From Afipia sp. P52-10 (GTDB taxonomy: Bacteria > Pseudomonadota > Alphaproteobacteria > Rhizobiales > Xanthobacteraceae): DNA of 64,000 bases. The stretch lies in assembly GCF_000516555.1 (NCBI RefSeq), contig NZ_AZSJ01000003.1:2785993-2849992 (forward strand). Direction: 5' to 3'. The translations under genes were made by a program, and so were the position numbers. The notes under the pieces were generated by a model that was not told the DNA's origin, made no database searches, and saw only the letters and a list, made by a program, of their open reading frames with translations. Positions 1 through 10,319 of this stretch are shown in pieces. Numbering within the stretch: the stretch's first letter is position 1; every line of letters starts with the position of its first letter.

Positions 1-437
1 GGTGCTTCGGACGGAATTAACGAGGAGATCGCCAGGCGCAAGTCGCGGTCGCCGAACGGCGTCTTCAGAATCGGCAGCATCGTCAAGCCGAGCCGGCTGC
101 CGAAACTACGCACGGCGCTGACCATCGGTGACGCGGCGGCGCCGAGCAGCAACACCTTGCCGTCGAAGTTTCGCGCAGCCGCGGCTTCAAGCGCGCGTGT
201 TGCCTCCACGCCTCCGGCTGACAGGCCGAAGATCAGCAGATCCGGAAACATCGTATCGAGTACGAGTGCGAGGTCGTCCGACGAGGCACAGCCGTGGACG
301 ACGAAGCCGAGCTCCTCGAGCGTTTCGCCGAGGAATGTTCGAAGGTGCTGCTTGCCGTCGATGACGCAGGCGCGGGGGACCGCCTTTCTCAGGCCGAAAG
401 TTGCGCGCTGCACCGGTTCGGAACGAAGGCTTTCCAT
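1..437 (-). CDS. Degenerate response-regulator receiver domain protein (partial, C-terminus off window)
   Basis: The reading frame opens at ATG 435-437, behind a GGAGGGAC ribosome site at 442-449, and runs open to the window edge, giving about 145 residues. After an N-terminal tail the chain has a CheY-like alternation: VIDGKQ near the usual acidic pocket, a helix containing LGETLEELGF, then FPDLLIFGLSAGG where the phosphoacceptor strand should be. The usual Asp there is replaced by Gly, so phosphorylation of this receiver is unlikely. Related rhizobial proteins carry such a domain in front of an EAL (cyclic-di-GMP phosphodiesterase) domain; that the rest is EAL is inference, because it lies outside the window. 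Confidence 0.6.
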   Translation of the reverse strand, partial: MESLRSEPVQRATFGLRKAVPRACVIDGKQHLRTFLGETLEELGFVVHGCASSDDLALVLDTMFPDLLIFGLSAGGVEATRALEAAAARNFDGKVLLLGAAASPMVSAVRSFGSRLGLTMLPILKTPFGDRDLRLAISSLIPSEA

Positions 438-800
438 GATGTCCCTCCTGTGTAGCAACGGGCATCATGGATTCGCGCTAAGGCGTAAATGGGAAACAGA
501 ATAGTCACAGGATGGTTAGACACTGAAATACCGGGTTAAGATTAATGATTGCAATCGTCTTAAAATTCGCACGAACGAGCTAAGCTTTCGTTCAGAGGAC
601 ACCGGACGCAGCAATGAATCAGGAGTTCGCGTGCGTTTTGGCCGCAGAAACCGGCCGGCATCGCGCCGAAAGGTTCCTATCGATAATGACGCAGCCTTGA
701 TAAAGCGATGACGGATGAGGCGCCGACACGCGCGCCACAACGGCGGGCTTTAACCATAGACGGGCAGCGAGATTGCCCGCGCGGCGGTCTTGGCGGTGGG
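438..800. other. Intergenic region, no supported gene
   Basis: About 360 bases lie between the end of the alpha/beta hydrolase gene (800) and the start of the receiver-domain gene (437), both read leftward. The stretch 510-600 is AT-richer and probably holds the promoter of the receiver-domain gene. A 28-codon plus-strand frame starts at ATG 614 but has no convincing ribosome site. I see no RNA gene or clear terminator. Confidence 0.4.
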
Positions 801-1685
801 TCAGACGACCGAACGTTTGGCTACGGTCACAGGCGCGCCGGCCTTGCGAATGCGCGTCAGCACCGGCAGCAGGTAGTCGATAAACTTTGTCGGGTCCTCG
901 CTCATCGGAAAATGACCGAGACCATCCATGATGGTCGCTTCGGCTCCCTTGACGCTGTTAGCAATCTCCAGAGTGTCCTTCGGCATGCAGGAGTAATCGT
1001 ACTCGCCGGTCAGCAGATAGAGCGGGCATCGCTCTGTATCGATGTGCGCGACGCGGTCGCGCACATCGCCGTCGCGCTGGTAGAAATGAAGGTCGCCTTT
1101 GAATACGCCGGGACCACCTTGCATGTAGTGCCACAGCGTCTCCCAGCGATCGGCTTCGGGCGCGTTCGGGCCGACCAGGCCCGAGACGATGGCACCGCAG
1201 ATCTCCCCGCCATGCACATCCGGGCGGTGCAGATAATCCAGATCATAATAGGGCTCGGAATGGGCGCCCGATTGCAGGCCGATGATGGCGCGGAACCGTT
1301 CCGGATGGTCGAGCGCGAGATGCAGCACGATGCGGCCGCCGATCGAGCAGCCCATCACCACGGGTCGCTCAAGCTCCAATGCTTGCATGACGTCGAGGAT
1401 CATCGCCACGTAGTCGCGTGAGGTGAGGCGATACTCCTCGTCGTGCCAGCCTGCCGGAGGCGAGGATTTGCCGTGCCAGGGCATGTCGAAGGCGATGACG
1501 CGGAAGTGCTCCAGCACACGCGGGTCGTTCATCACGCCGCGGTATTGCCGTCCATCGGAGCCCGCAGTGTGCAGGCAGAGCAGGGGGATGCCGTGTCCGG
1601 CTTCCTCGACATACAGCCGGTGCGGCCGGCCGAGCATGTCGAGATGCATGTAGCGTCCAACGATCGGCTCGAAACGCGGCGCCAT
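801..1685 (-). CDS. Alpha/beta-fold hydrolase
   Basis: A 294-residue cytoplasmic protein with the alpha/beta hydrolase layout: an oxyanion-hole motif HTAGSDG (about 39-45), the nucleophile elbow GCSIGG with Ser114, a late acid in LTGEYD and a catalytic His in GLGHFPM near the C-terminus. Length and motifs fit esterases, lactonases and C-C bond hydrolases. It is the last gene of a leftward group that starts with a Baeyer-Villiger monooxygenase and an SCP2-like protein. A reasonable inference is that it opens the ester or lactone made by the monooxygenase. The substrate cannot be read from the sequence. Confidence 0.85.
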   Translation of the reverse strand: MAPRFEPIVGRYMHLDMLGRPHRLYVEEAGHGIPLLCLHTAGSDGRQYRGVMNDPRVLEHFRVIAFDMPWHGKSSPPAGWHDEEYRLTSRDYVAMILDVMQALELERPVVMGCSIGGRIVLHLALDHPERFRAIIGLQSGAHSEPYYDLDYLHRPDVHGGEICGAIVSGLVGPNAPEADRWETLWHYMQGGPGVFKGDLHFYQRDGDVRDRVAHIDTERCPLYLLTGEYDYSCMPKDTLEIANSVKGAEATIMDGLGHFPMSEDPTKFIDYLLPVLTRIRKAGAPVTVAKRSVV

Positions 1686-1777
1686 GCGGCTCTCCTCACG
1701 CTTGAAATCTCTCGTCTATGTAACGTCGCATCGGTCCAGGTGATGCGGCGCGCACGCGGCATGACCGCTGCACGGGA

Positions 1778-2137
1778 TCATGCGCTCGCTCGCAATGCGG
1801 CGAGCATATCCTTGAAGTAACGCAAGTGCGTCATAAACAGATGGATATCGCCCTCGACCGAGAGCTGTCGGGTCTTGGTCAGAGCGATCAGGTCGTGAAA
1901 GCCGGGCTTCGGCAGTCGTTTCCAGAACTCGGCCCACGCCTCGCTGGAGGCGCGGAGCGCGAGCGTGGCGTTATTGATCGGCAGGTCCTGCGGCCGTACG
2001 GCGGCGATGCGGCCCTTCTCGATGCGGATGAGCCAGCTCTTGGGGCCGACCTGCAGCAGGAGCGTTGTATCGAGATGCTGCCCGCGCCGCACCAGCGACG
2101 CGTTCGCATTCACCCGCTCGGCAAGCTGCTCGATCAT
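1778..2137 (-). CDS. Small SCP2-like / conserved hypothetical protein
   Basis: A 119-residue protein starting at ATG 2137, only 7 bases after the stop of the monooxygenase gene, so almost certainly cotranscribed. The pattern (strands around DTTLLLQVGPKSWLIRIEKGRIAAV, then helices rich in Trp and Phe, then a C-terminal HLRYFKDML helix) resembles a sterol-carrier-protein-2-like lipid-binding fold, where a hydrophobic tunnel holds an acyl or steroid ligand. There is no enzyme motif. Its position between a Baeyer-Villiger monooxygenase and a hydrolase suggests it helps handle a hydrophobic substrate. The family call is by pattern only. Confidence 0.6.
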   Translation of the reverse strand: MIEQLAERVNANASLVRRGQHLDTTLLLQVGPKSWLIRIEKGRIAAVRPQDLPINNATLALRASSEAWAEFWKRLPKPGFHDLIALTKTRQLSVEGDIHLFMTHLRYFKDMLAALRASA

Positions 2138-2144
2138 GCGTGGT

Positions 2145-3806
<1,662 letters not shown>

Positions 3807-4100
3807 GAGTGAAATCTCCGCGTTTCCTAGATCCTGCCGGCCCTAGCGTTTCTGTCAGGTCGCTATTGAGGCCCGGCGACTGTTGATTGATGTGAATTGT
3901 CTCTCACGGATGGAAAAGCGCAAGGGACAACAGCGCGCACCGGCCCGCGTCTGGCGCAGTACCGCTGTGCGGTAGCGACGGATGGGGACGGCCGGTCGCA
4001 ACCAGGCGCAAATCGGTGCTCGGGACGGCTTGGCAGCCGGTCGATCTCTGGTTTAGCGTTTCGGGAACAACGATAACGACGTCAGCGGAGGAAACCGGCG

Positions 4101-5234
4101 ATGAGAACGCCCATTTGCGAGATGCTTGGCATCGAATTTCCACTTGTCGCCTTCAGCCATTGCCGTGACGTCGTCGCCGCCGTCAGCCGTGCGGGCGGCT
4201 TCGGCGTGTTCGGTTGCACATCGCATTCGCCGGAGAGCCTCGAGCAGGAATTGAAATGGATCGATGCGCATGTGGACGGCAAGCCTTACGGGCTCGACGT
4301 GCTGATCCCGGAGAACATGGCGACTGCGGGCGAGAAGCACGTCACGTACAACTCGCTGATCAACCGCGTCCCGCAGCAGCACTATCAGTACGCGCGCGAT
4401 CTCCTGAAGAAGTACGATATCGAGATCGAGCAGGCGAAATTCGCCAACGACAAGCCACAGCCGTTCGATCCCGAGCGGGCGATGGAATTGCTGCAGGTCG
4501 CCTTCACGCATCCGATTCGGCTGATCGCCAATGCGCTCGGTGTGCCACCGCCGTCGATGATTGAATTGGGTCACAAGCACGGTGTGCCGGTCGCGGCGCT
4601 TATCGGCGCTAAGGAGCACGCGCTGCGTCAGGTGGCTGCGGGCGTGGACATCCTGGTGGCGCAGGGCACCGAGGCGGGTGGCCACTGCGGCGAGGTCTCG
4701 ACCATGGTGCTGGTGCCGGAGGTGCTGAAGGCGATCAAGCCGGTTCGTGACGTGCCGGTGCTGGCGGCGGGCGGCATCATGACCGGGCGTCAGATGGCCG
4801 CCTGCATGGCGATGGGCGCGGCGGGCGTATGGACCGGCTCGGTCTGGCTTGCGACCACCGAATCGGAAACCTCTGAGACCTTCCGCGAGAAGATGATCGC
4901 GGCCTCCTCGCGCGACGCGATCCGTTCCAAGGGGCGCACCGGTAAGCCCGCGCGGCAACTGCGCTCGGTCTGGACCGATGCCTGGGATCGCGCGCCGGAA
5001 AGCCCCGGCGCCTTGCCGATGCCGCTGCAGAGCCTGGTCAGCAACGATGCCTTCCGCGCGATCGATCGGGCCGCTGCTGGCGGCAATGCCAAGGCGCGTG
5101 AGCTCGTCAGCTACTTCGTCGGCCAGGGCGTCGGCCTGGTTGATAGTGTGAAGTCGGCGACCAGTGTGGTACAGGAGTTCAAGATGGAATTCCTCGACGC
5201 GGTCGAGCACATGCAGGGACTGGTGGCCGAGTAA
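4101..5234 (+). CDS. Nitronate monooxygenase-family FMN enzyme
   Basis: A 377-residue TIM-barrel flavoprotein of the nitronate monooxygenase/2-nitropropane dioxygenase family. Visible marks are the N-terminal strand MLGIEFPLV, the GGFGVFG segment, the FMN/substrate motif AQGTEAGGH (187-195), and the phosphate-binding stretch VLAAGGIMTGRQMAACMAMGAAGVWTG split over two strands. The family oxidises alkyl nitronates, but many members act on other substrates or are uncharacterised. The gene is divergent from the Baeyer-Villiger monooxygenase and followed 22 bases later by a kinase-like gene, so the two plus-strand genes are probably cotranscribed. Confidence 0.85.
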   Translation: MRTPICEMLGIEFPLVAFSHCRDVVAAVSRAGGFGVFGCTSHSPESLEQELKWIDAHVDGKPYGLDVLIPENMATAGEKHVTYNSLINRVPQQHYQYARDLLKKYDIEIEQAKFANDKPQPFDPERAMELLQVAFTHPIRLIANALGVPPPSMIELGHKHGVPVAALIGAKEHALRQVAAGVDILVAQGTEAGGHCGEVSTMVLVPEVLKAIKPVRDVPVLAAGGIMTGRQMAACMAMGAAGVWTGSVWLATTESETSETFREKMIAASSRDAIRSKGRTGKPARQLRSVWTDAWDRAPESPGALPMPLQSLVSNDAFRAIDRAAAGGNAKARELVSYFVGQGVGLVDSVKSATSVVQEFKMEFLDAVEHMQGLVAE

Positions 5235-5256
5235 GCGAAGGCCATCAACAGGCTTC

Positions 5257-6321
5257 ATGACGACGCAAACCTTGCCGCCGATGGCCAGCGCGGCGCATCT
5301 CACCGATGCGCTGCGCCGGGCGGAAGTCCTCGATGGTGCGCGGGTGAGTGAGGTGGTCGTCGAGAGCAGCCAGAACACGGTGCTGTCGCGGATCGTCCGT
5401 CTCGAGCTGCGTTACGATGGCGATGCGCCGCGGGCTCCAAAGGCGTTGATCCTGAAGAGCTGTCATCCCGATCGGGCCGAGACCTTCTGGTTCGCTGGCG
5501 AACGGGAGGTGGCGTTCTACACCCAGGCGGGTGCGCGGATGCCTGCCGGGATCGTGCCGCATTGCTTCGAGGCGGTTTGCGACCCTGCCAGCAAGACGTG
5601 GCACCTGCTGCTCGAAGATCTGGCGCTGACGCATCGGATCGCAACCGCCTGGCCGCTGCCCCCAACCCAAGGCCAATGCGAGAGCATCGTATGCGCGCTG
5701 GCGCGGCTGCATGCGGCGTGGTGGGACGACCCCCGCCTTGGCAACGAGGTCGGCAAACAGGTGAGCGCTGCCGAGCGTGATGCATGGCTCACACGCTTCG
5801 CCGGGGATTTCGGCAAGTTCTGTGACTTTATGAGCGATCGCTTGTCGCAGGAGCGGCGCGTGCTGTTCGAGCGGCTGCTAGCCCAGCACGAGCGCGTCTT
5901 TGCCGATCGCAGCCGTCGCGGCAACATCACCATCAGCCACGGCGATGCCCATGTCTGGAACGTGCTGTTGCCGCGCGAGGGCACGGGCGGCACAGCCCGC
6001 TGGTTCGACTGGGACGCCTGGAGCATCGATACCGGTGCGAACGATCTCGCCTATATGATCGCGATGCACTGGTACTCCGACCGCCGCGCCTTGCTGGAGC
6101 AGCGCTTGCTCGACCGCTATCACGAGGAGCTTGTTGCCTGCGGGGTGACCGGCTACAGCCGCGCGGCGCTGGATACGGACTATCGACGCTCGGCTTTATT
6201 GTTGATCGGCCGGCCTGTGTGGCAATGGGCCAACAACATTCCGCCGGTGATCTGGTGGAATAATCTCGAGCGCATCCTGCTTGCGGTGGACGATCTCGGC
6301 GCGCGGGAGCTGCTGGATTAG
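5257..6321 (+). CDS. Aminoglycoside phosphotransferase-like kinase
   Basis: A 354-residue protein of the APH/choline-kinase-like fold. The catalytic loop is ISHGDAHVWN with His228 and the Asp two residues on; the metal-binding segment is WFDWDAWSIDTGANDLAY, equivalent to the DxD/DFG region. The family phosphorylates small alcohols such as antibiotics, ecdysteroids, choline or acyl chains carrying a hydroxyl. Start ATG 5257 was chosen because it follows the preceding stop by 22 bases; ATG 5281 is the alternative. Its pairing with a nitronate monooxygenase-like flavoprotein and a divergent monooxygenase suggests a catabolic rather than a resistance role, but this is inference. Confidence 0.8.
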   Translation: MTTQTLPPMASAAHLTDALRRAEVLDGARVSEVVVESSQNTVLSRIVRLELRYDGDAPRAPKALILKSCHPDRAETFWFAGEREVAFYTQAGARMPAGIVPHCFEAVCDPASKTWHLLLEDLALTHRIATAWPLPPTQGQCESIVCALARLHAAWWDDPRLGNEVGKQVSAAERDAWLTRFAGDFGKFCDFMSDRLSQERRVLFERLLAQHERVFADRSRRGNITISHGDAHVWNVLLPREGTGGTARWFDWDAWSIDTGANDLAYMIAMHWYSDRRALLEQRLLDRYHEELVACGVTGYSRAALDTDYRRSALLLIGRPVWQWANNIPPVIWWNNLERILLAVDDLGARELLD

Positions 6322-6378
6322 CGAAGCGCTGTCCTCTTTTCCTAATGGAAGGAGAGGAAGTGCGTCACATCAACTTAG

Positions 6379-6570
6379 CCGTCATTCCGGGGCGCGAGCG
6401 AAGCTCGTGAGCCCGGAAACCATATCCCCGGTGCTTATGGGGTTCTGTTGTGCAGGTGATCTCGGGTCATCATCCGCAGCGCGCCCGCGCACTGACTCAT
6501 GCAACAGCCATCACAAACGCAGGGCGTATGGGTTCCGGGCTCATCGCTGCGCGATGCCCCGGAACGACGG
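6379..6570. repeat. Long inverted-repeat (REP/MITE-like) extragenic element
   Basis: The left arm at 6379-6420 reads CCGTCATTCCGGGGCGCGAG and continues through AAGCTCGTGAGCCCGGAAAC; the right arm at 6531-6570 is its imperfect reverse complement, ending CCCCGGAACGACGG. The arms of about 40 bases flank about 110 bases of spacer. Elements of this sequence type are, to my knowledge, abundant between genes in Bradyrhizobiaceae. It lies in the 520-base gap between the kinase and the first SMP-30 gene. The remainder of the gap (6571-6841) shows no gene and should hold the SMP-30 promoter. No flanking target duplication was identified. Confidence 0.8.
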
Positions 6571-6841
6571 AGAGAGTGGAGCAAGCGCTCCAGCATCCAG
6601 CAGGCGTATCCATGTAGGCACCTAAACACACCCGCCTCTAGCACAGTGCTTGTCCTCCGCCAGCCGTGCCCGCCGGCGGAACGCATCGCCCGCAGAAAAG
6701 CTGACAAACAGTTTTTCCGAATGGGAGTGTGGCACCTGCGGTCTGTTCATCATGGTGCGATGGCCTATAGTGCAGCCTCTGTCTGTTCGAGCCTGCCGGA
6801 AGATTCGGCATTGCGCTCCAAGCAAAAAGGGGAGGCCTACT

Positions 6842-7768
6842 GTGCCCAATATGCGTGTCCTCGCGACCGATCTCGAGTTTCCTGAAGGCCCGGTGGCGAT
6901 GCCCGATGGTTCGGTCATCCTGGTCGAAATCCGCGGTCAGCGGTTGACGCGTGTCTATCCGGATGGGCGCAAGGAGACGGTGGCGCAGGTGCCGGGTGGT
7001 CCGAATGGCGCAGCGCTGGGACCCGACGGAAAAATGTACATCTGCAACAACGGCGGCTTCTCATGGGCGACGGTCAATGGCCGCCAGGTCTCGCTCGCGG
7101 CGGCAGCCGACTACAAGGGCGGTTCACTGCAGCGGGTCGACTTGCAGAGCGGCAAGGTGGAGACGCTGTTCACCGCATGTGGCGAGAACAAGCTGAATGG
7201 GCCCAACGATCTCGTGTTCGACAAGGGCGGCGGACTCTGGTTCTCCGATCTCGGCAAGCGGCGTGCGCGCGACATGGATCTCGGTGCGGTCTACTACGTC
7301 AAGCCGGGCTTGAAGGAAATTGTCGAGGTGGTTTCGCCGCTGTTGCCGGCGAATGGCATCGGTCTGTCGCCAGACGAGAAGAAGGTCTATGTGGCCGAAA
7401 CGCCGACAGCGCGGGTCTGGTCATTCGACATCACCGGGCCGGGGCAGATCGCGCCGGTGGATGTGATCTATCGCGGCGAGAAGGGCAAGCCGGTGGCCGG
7501 TCTTGGCGGCTACCAGATGTTCGACTCGCTGGCGCTCGAAGCCAACGGCAACATCTGCGTCGCAACGCTGGCGTCCGGTTGCATCTCGGTGATCGCGCCG
7601 GACGGTAAGCTGGTCGAGCAGGTTTCGACCGGCGACGTCGCCACCACCAACATCTGCTTCGGCGGGCCCGATCTGAAGACGGCGTACATCACCCTGTCCG
7701 GTAAGGGACAGCTGGTGGCGATGGATTGGCCGCGGCCCGGCCTGCCGCTGAACTTCCTCAACACGTGA
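6842..7768 (+). CDS. SMP-30/gluconolactonase-like protein, copy 1
   Basis: A 308-residue six-bladed beta-propeller of the SMP-30/gluconolactonase/LRE family. Metal-site residues expected for the fold are present: Glu in DLEFPEGPV near the start, Asn in GPNG and GPNDLVF, and Asp in the late SLALEANGN-type segment. The family hydrolyses sugar and other lactones in a Ca2+/Zn2+-dependent way. GTG 6842 is preferred over ATG 6851 because of AAAGGGGAGG just upstream and because the tandem paralogue starts VPN.YRV in the same way. The next gene is a close paralogue, separated by an intrinsic terminator, so this gene is probably a separate transcript. Confidence 0.88.
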   Translation: MPNMRVLATDLEFPEGPVAMPDGSVILVEIRGQRLTRVYPDGRKETVAQVPGGPNGAALGPDGKMYICNNGGFSWATVNGRQVSLAAAADYKGGSLQRVDLQSGKVETLFTACGENKLNGPNDLVFDKGGGLWFSDLGKRRARDMDLGAVYYVKPGLKEIVEVVSPLLPANGIGLSPDEKKVYVAETPTARVWSFDITGPGQIAPVDVIYRGEKGKPVAGLGGYQMFDSLALEANGNICVATLASGCISVIAPDGKLVEQVSTGDVATTNICFGGPDLKTAYITLSGKGQLVAMDWPRPGLPLNFLNT

Positions 7769-7781
7769 GACAGAAGCAAAG

Positions 7782-7806
7782 CGCCGGCATCACTGCCGGC
7801 GTTTTT
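7782..7806 (+). terminator. Intrinsic terminator between the SMP-30 paralogues
   Basis: A perfect 8-bp stem CGCCGGCA/TGCCGGCG (7782-7789 and 7794-7801) with a 4-base loop TCAC is followed by five T residues. It lies 13 bases after the stop of copy 1 and ends 29 bases before the start of copy 2. Confidence 0.85.
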
Positions 7807-7835
7807 ATGACAGGGAAACGTTTTGGAGGTGTACC

Positions 7836-8765
7836 GTGCCCAACTATCGCGTCATTGCATCCGATCTCGAGTTTCCTGAAGGTCCTGTGGTCATGCCGGA
7901 TGGCTCGGTGATCCTGGTCGAGATCATGGGGCAGCGGCTGACACGGATTTATCCGGACGGACGCAAGGAGACCGTGGCGCAGGTGCCCGGCGGCCCGAAC
8001 GGCGCGGCGCTGGGCCCGGACGGCAAGATGTATGTCACCAACAATGGCGGCTTCGGTTGGACCAATGTCCGCGGCACCTGGATGCCTGGAGCGCCGAAGC
8101 CGGGCGACTATCTCGGCGGCAAGATCCAGCGCGTCGATATCCAGAGCGGCAAGGTGGAGACGGTCTATGATCGTTGCGGCGAGCACACGCTGAAAGGGCC
8201 GAACGACATCGTGTTCGACCGCCAGGGCGGCTTCTGGTTCACCGATCTCGGCAAGCGCTACGCCCGTACCTCGGATGTCGGTGCTATTCACTACTGCAAG
8301 CCGAACGACGGCGGCATCGTCGAGGCGGTGTTCTCGATGGAGCGGCCGAACGGCATTGGCCTCTCGCCGGACGAGACAACCGTTTACGCGGTGGAGACGC
8401 CGACCTGCCGCGCCTGGGCGTTCACACTGAGCGCGCCGGGGGAGATCAAGCCGCCGGAGAATTCGCCGCGCAACAACAAGGGCACGGTAATCGCGGGCCT
8501 CGGCGGCTATCAGATGTTCGACTCGCTCGGCATGGAGGCCAGCGGCAATCTCTGCGTTGCGACGCTGGTGACCGGCGCGATCAGCGTGATCGCACCGGAC
8601 GGCAAACTGGTCGAGCAGGTCGAGACCGGCGATCACATGACCACCAACATCGCCTTCGGCGGGCCGGAGCTGAAAACCGCCTACATTACCTTGTCAGGCA
8701 AGGGTGAACTGGTGGCGATGGACTGGCCGCGGCCGGGCTTGCCGCTGAATTTTCTGAACAAGTGA
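7836..8765 (+). CDS. SMP-30/gluconolactonase-like protein, copy 2
   Basis: A 309-residue beta-propeller closely similar to the gene at 6842-7768 over its whole length; both share long identical stretches such as the DLEFPEGPV start and the end DWPRPGLPLNFLN. Differences cluster around the third blade (WMPGAPKPGDYLGG here). It starts at GTG 7836 behind GGAGGTGT. Family activity is lactone hydrolysis with a bound divalent metal. The GNAT gene begins 20 bases after its stop, so those two may be cotranscribed. A tandem duplication followed by divergence is the simplest reading. Confidence 0.88.
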   Translation: MPNYRVIASDLEFPEGPVVMPDGSVILVEIMGQRLTRIYPDGRKETVAQVPGGPNGAALGPDGKMYVTNNGGFGWTNVRGTWMPGAPKPGDYLGGKIQRVDIQSGKVETVYDRCGEHTLKGPNDIVFDRQGGFWFTDLGKRYARTSDVGAIHYCKPNDGGIVEAVFSMERPNGIGLSPDETTVYAVETPTCRAWAFTLSAPGEIKPPENSPRNNKGTVIAGLGGYQMFDSLGMEASGNLCVATLVTGAISVIAPDGKLVEQVETGDHMTTNIAFGGPELKTAYITLSGKGELVAMDWPRPGLPLNFLNK

Positions 8766-8785
8766 TGTGAGAGGGATCGTTGCAA

Positions 8786-9379
8786 ATGGCCTGGCTTGAA
8801 CCGGTAACGCTTGAAGGTCAGCACGCGCGGCTGGAGCCGCTGGCGAAATCCCATCACGACGGACTGGTGGAGGCGGTCAAGGACGGGGAGCTGTGGCACC
8901 TCTGGTACACCTTCGTTCCCGCGCCGGACAAAATGGCCGCGGAGATCGAGCGTCGGCTCGGCTTGCAGGCGGCGGGATCGATGCTGCCGTTTACAGTGAA
9001 GGCGCCGGACGGGACGATCGCCGGGATGACGACGTATATGAACGTCGATCAGGTCAACAAGCGCGTCGAGATCGGTTCGACTTGGTATCGCAAGGCCGTG
9101 CAACGCACGCCGCTCAACACGCAGTGCAAGCTGCTGTTGCTGCAGCACGCATTCGAGACGCTGAACTGCATTGCGGTGGAATTCCGCACGCATTTCTTCA
9201 ACCATCAGAGCCGCGCGGCGATCGCGCGCCTCGGCGCCAGGCAGGACGGCATCCTGCGCAACCATCAGGTCGCGCCGAACGGTACGCTGCGCGATACGGT
9301 GGTGTTTTCCATCATCGCCAGCGAATGGCCGACGGTGAAGGCGCATCTGACGTATCAACTCGCGCGCGGCAGGGGCTGA
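8786..9379 (+). CDS. GNAT family N-acetyltransferase (RimJ/RimL-like)
   Basis: A 197-residue acyltransferase of the RimJ/RimL type. It shows the N-terminal strand VTLEGQHARLEPL, the segment IAGMTTYMNVDQVNKRVEIGSTWY, and the acetyl-CoA region RTPLNTQCKLLLLQHAFETL followed by FRTHFFNHQSRAAIARLGA, typical of this subfamily. ATG 8786 has GAGGG ten bases upstream; a TTG two codons earlier is a less likely start. Relatives acetylate protein N-termini, amino acids or small amines. The substrate here is unknown. Confidence 0.85.
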   Translation: MAWLEPVTLEGQHARLEPLAKSHHDGLVEAVKDGELWHLWYTFVPAPDKMAAEIERRLGLQAAGSMLPFTVKAPDGTIAGMTTYMNVDQVNKRVEIGSTWYRKAVQRTPLNTQCKLLLLQHAFETLNCIAVEFRTHFFNHQSRAAIARLGARQDGILRNHQVAPNGTLRDTVVFSIIASEWPTVKAHLTYQLARGRG

Positions 9380-9419
9380 CGTTCGGCGCGGGGCAGGCGG
9401 TCGGCGGGCGAGGGCGACA

Positions 9420-10271
9420 TTGCAGGCGAATCCTAATCCTTACGTGTATTGGCAGCCGCAGAACGATCCACCTGCAGCGATGTCGCGGCAGCAGATCGAA
9501 GCGGAGCTGTCGCGGCTGTTGCCATCCCATGCGCGGCGACTGGGCGAACTGATCCGGCCTGCCATCGGCCTCTGGCCGCGCCGGCCTGGTGCGCGACCGG
9601 ATCCGCTCGGGGCCCGTTTCGGCGGTCTGCCCGTCGGGCCGGCAGATTGGTCGTGGCCAACGACCGACGATGAGCCGATGCTGTTTCTCGGCCAGGTGAA
9701 CTGCGCCGATATCCCCGGGTATGCGGGTGGCGAGACGCTGCCCGGGACTGGCGTGCTGGCCTTCTTCGGAGAGGAAGACGTTGTGATCGGCGCCGCAGAA
9801 GGCGGCGATGATGGCTCCGTCTTCTATTGGCCCGATAGCACGGTGCTTCGTGCCGTCGAGCCGCCTGCCGGTGAATTGACGGTGTTTCCCGAGTGCGCGC
9901 TTGTCACGCGCTCGCTGTTCGATTTGCCTGATCCGCGGAGCGCGCTGATGCGATCGATCTTGGGCGATGGCGCAGATATGGCGGTTTACACGGAATTTCA
10001 CCGCGCGATGCGAAGCCATGGTCTTCCGGCGGAGGCCGAATTCTATTGCGGGTTCAGCAAACTGTTGGGCTGGCCGCATCTGGTGCAGTGGTTTTCTGCG
10101 CCCGACAGTCAGGATCTGTCGCAACGGCTGCTGTTGCAGATCGACCAGTATTCAAACGGCGAGGAGATGGAAGGCTGGGGCCCCGGCGGCTCGCTCTATT
10201 TCACGATGAGCGAGGACGATCTGCGGGAGATGAAGTTCAGCGCCTGCATACTCGACGGGCAGTTTACGTGA
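9420..10271 (+). CDS. DUF1963 (YwqG-like) protein
   Basis: A 283-residue protein matching the DUF1963/YwqG pattern: an N-terminal helix, the SRFGGLP-equivalent ARFGGLPVGPADWSWP, a central FLGQVNCADIP and LAFFGE strand pair, and the C-terminal LLGWPHLVQ and LLLQIDQY segments. No catalytic role is established for the family. TTG 9420 is preferred because GAGGG lies six bases upstream; ATG 9480 has no ribosome site but would keep most of the fold. It follows the GNAT gene by 40 bases and may be its operon partner. Confidence 0.75.
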   Translation: MQANPNPYVYWQPQNDPPAAMSRQQIEAELSRLLPSHARRLGELIRPAIGLWPRRPGARPDPLGARFGGLPVGPADWSWPTTDDEPMLFLGQVNCADIPGYAGGETLPGTGVLAFFGEEDVVIGAAEGGDDGSVFYWPDSTVLRAVEPPAGELTVFPECALVTRSLFDLPDPRSALMRSILGDGADMAVYTEFHRAMRSHGLPAEAEFYCGFSKLLGWPHLVQWFSAPDSQDLSQRLLLQIDQYSNGEEMEGWGPGGSLYFTMSEDDLREMKFSACILDGQFT

Positions 10272-10319
10272 TGGCGCCTGCGTGTCTCGCGCTGGATGCC
10301 AAGCTGGTGTTTGCAGCGC

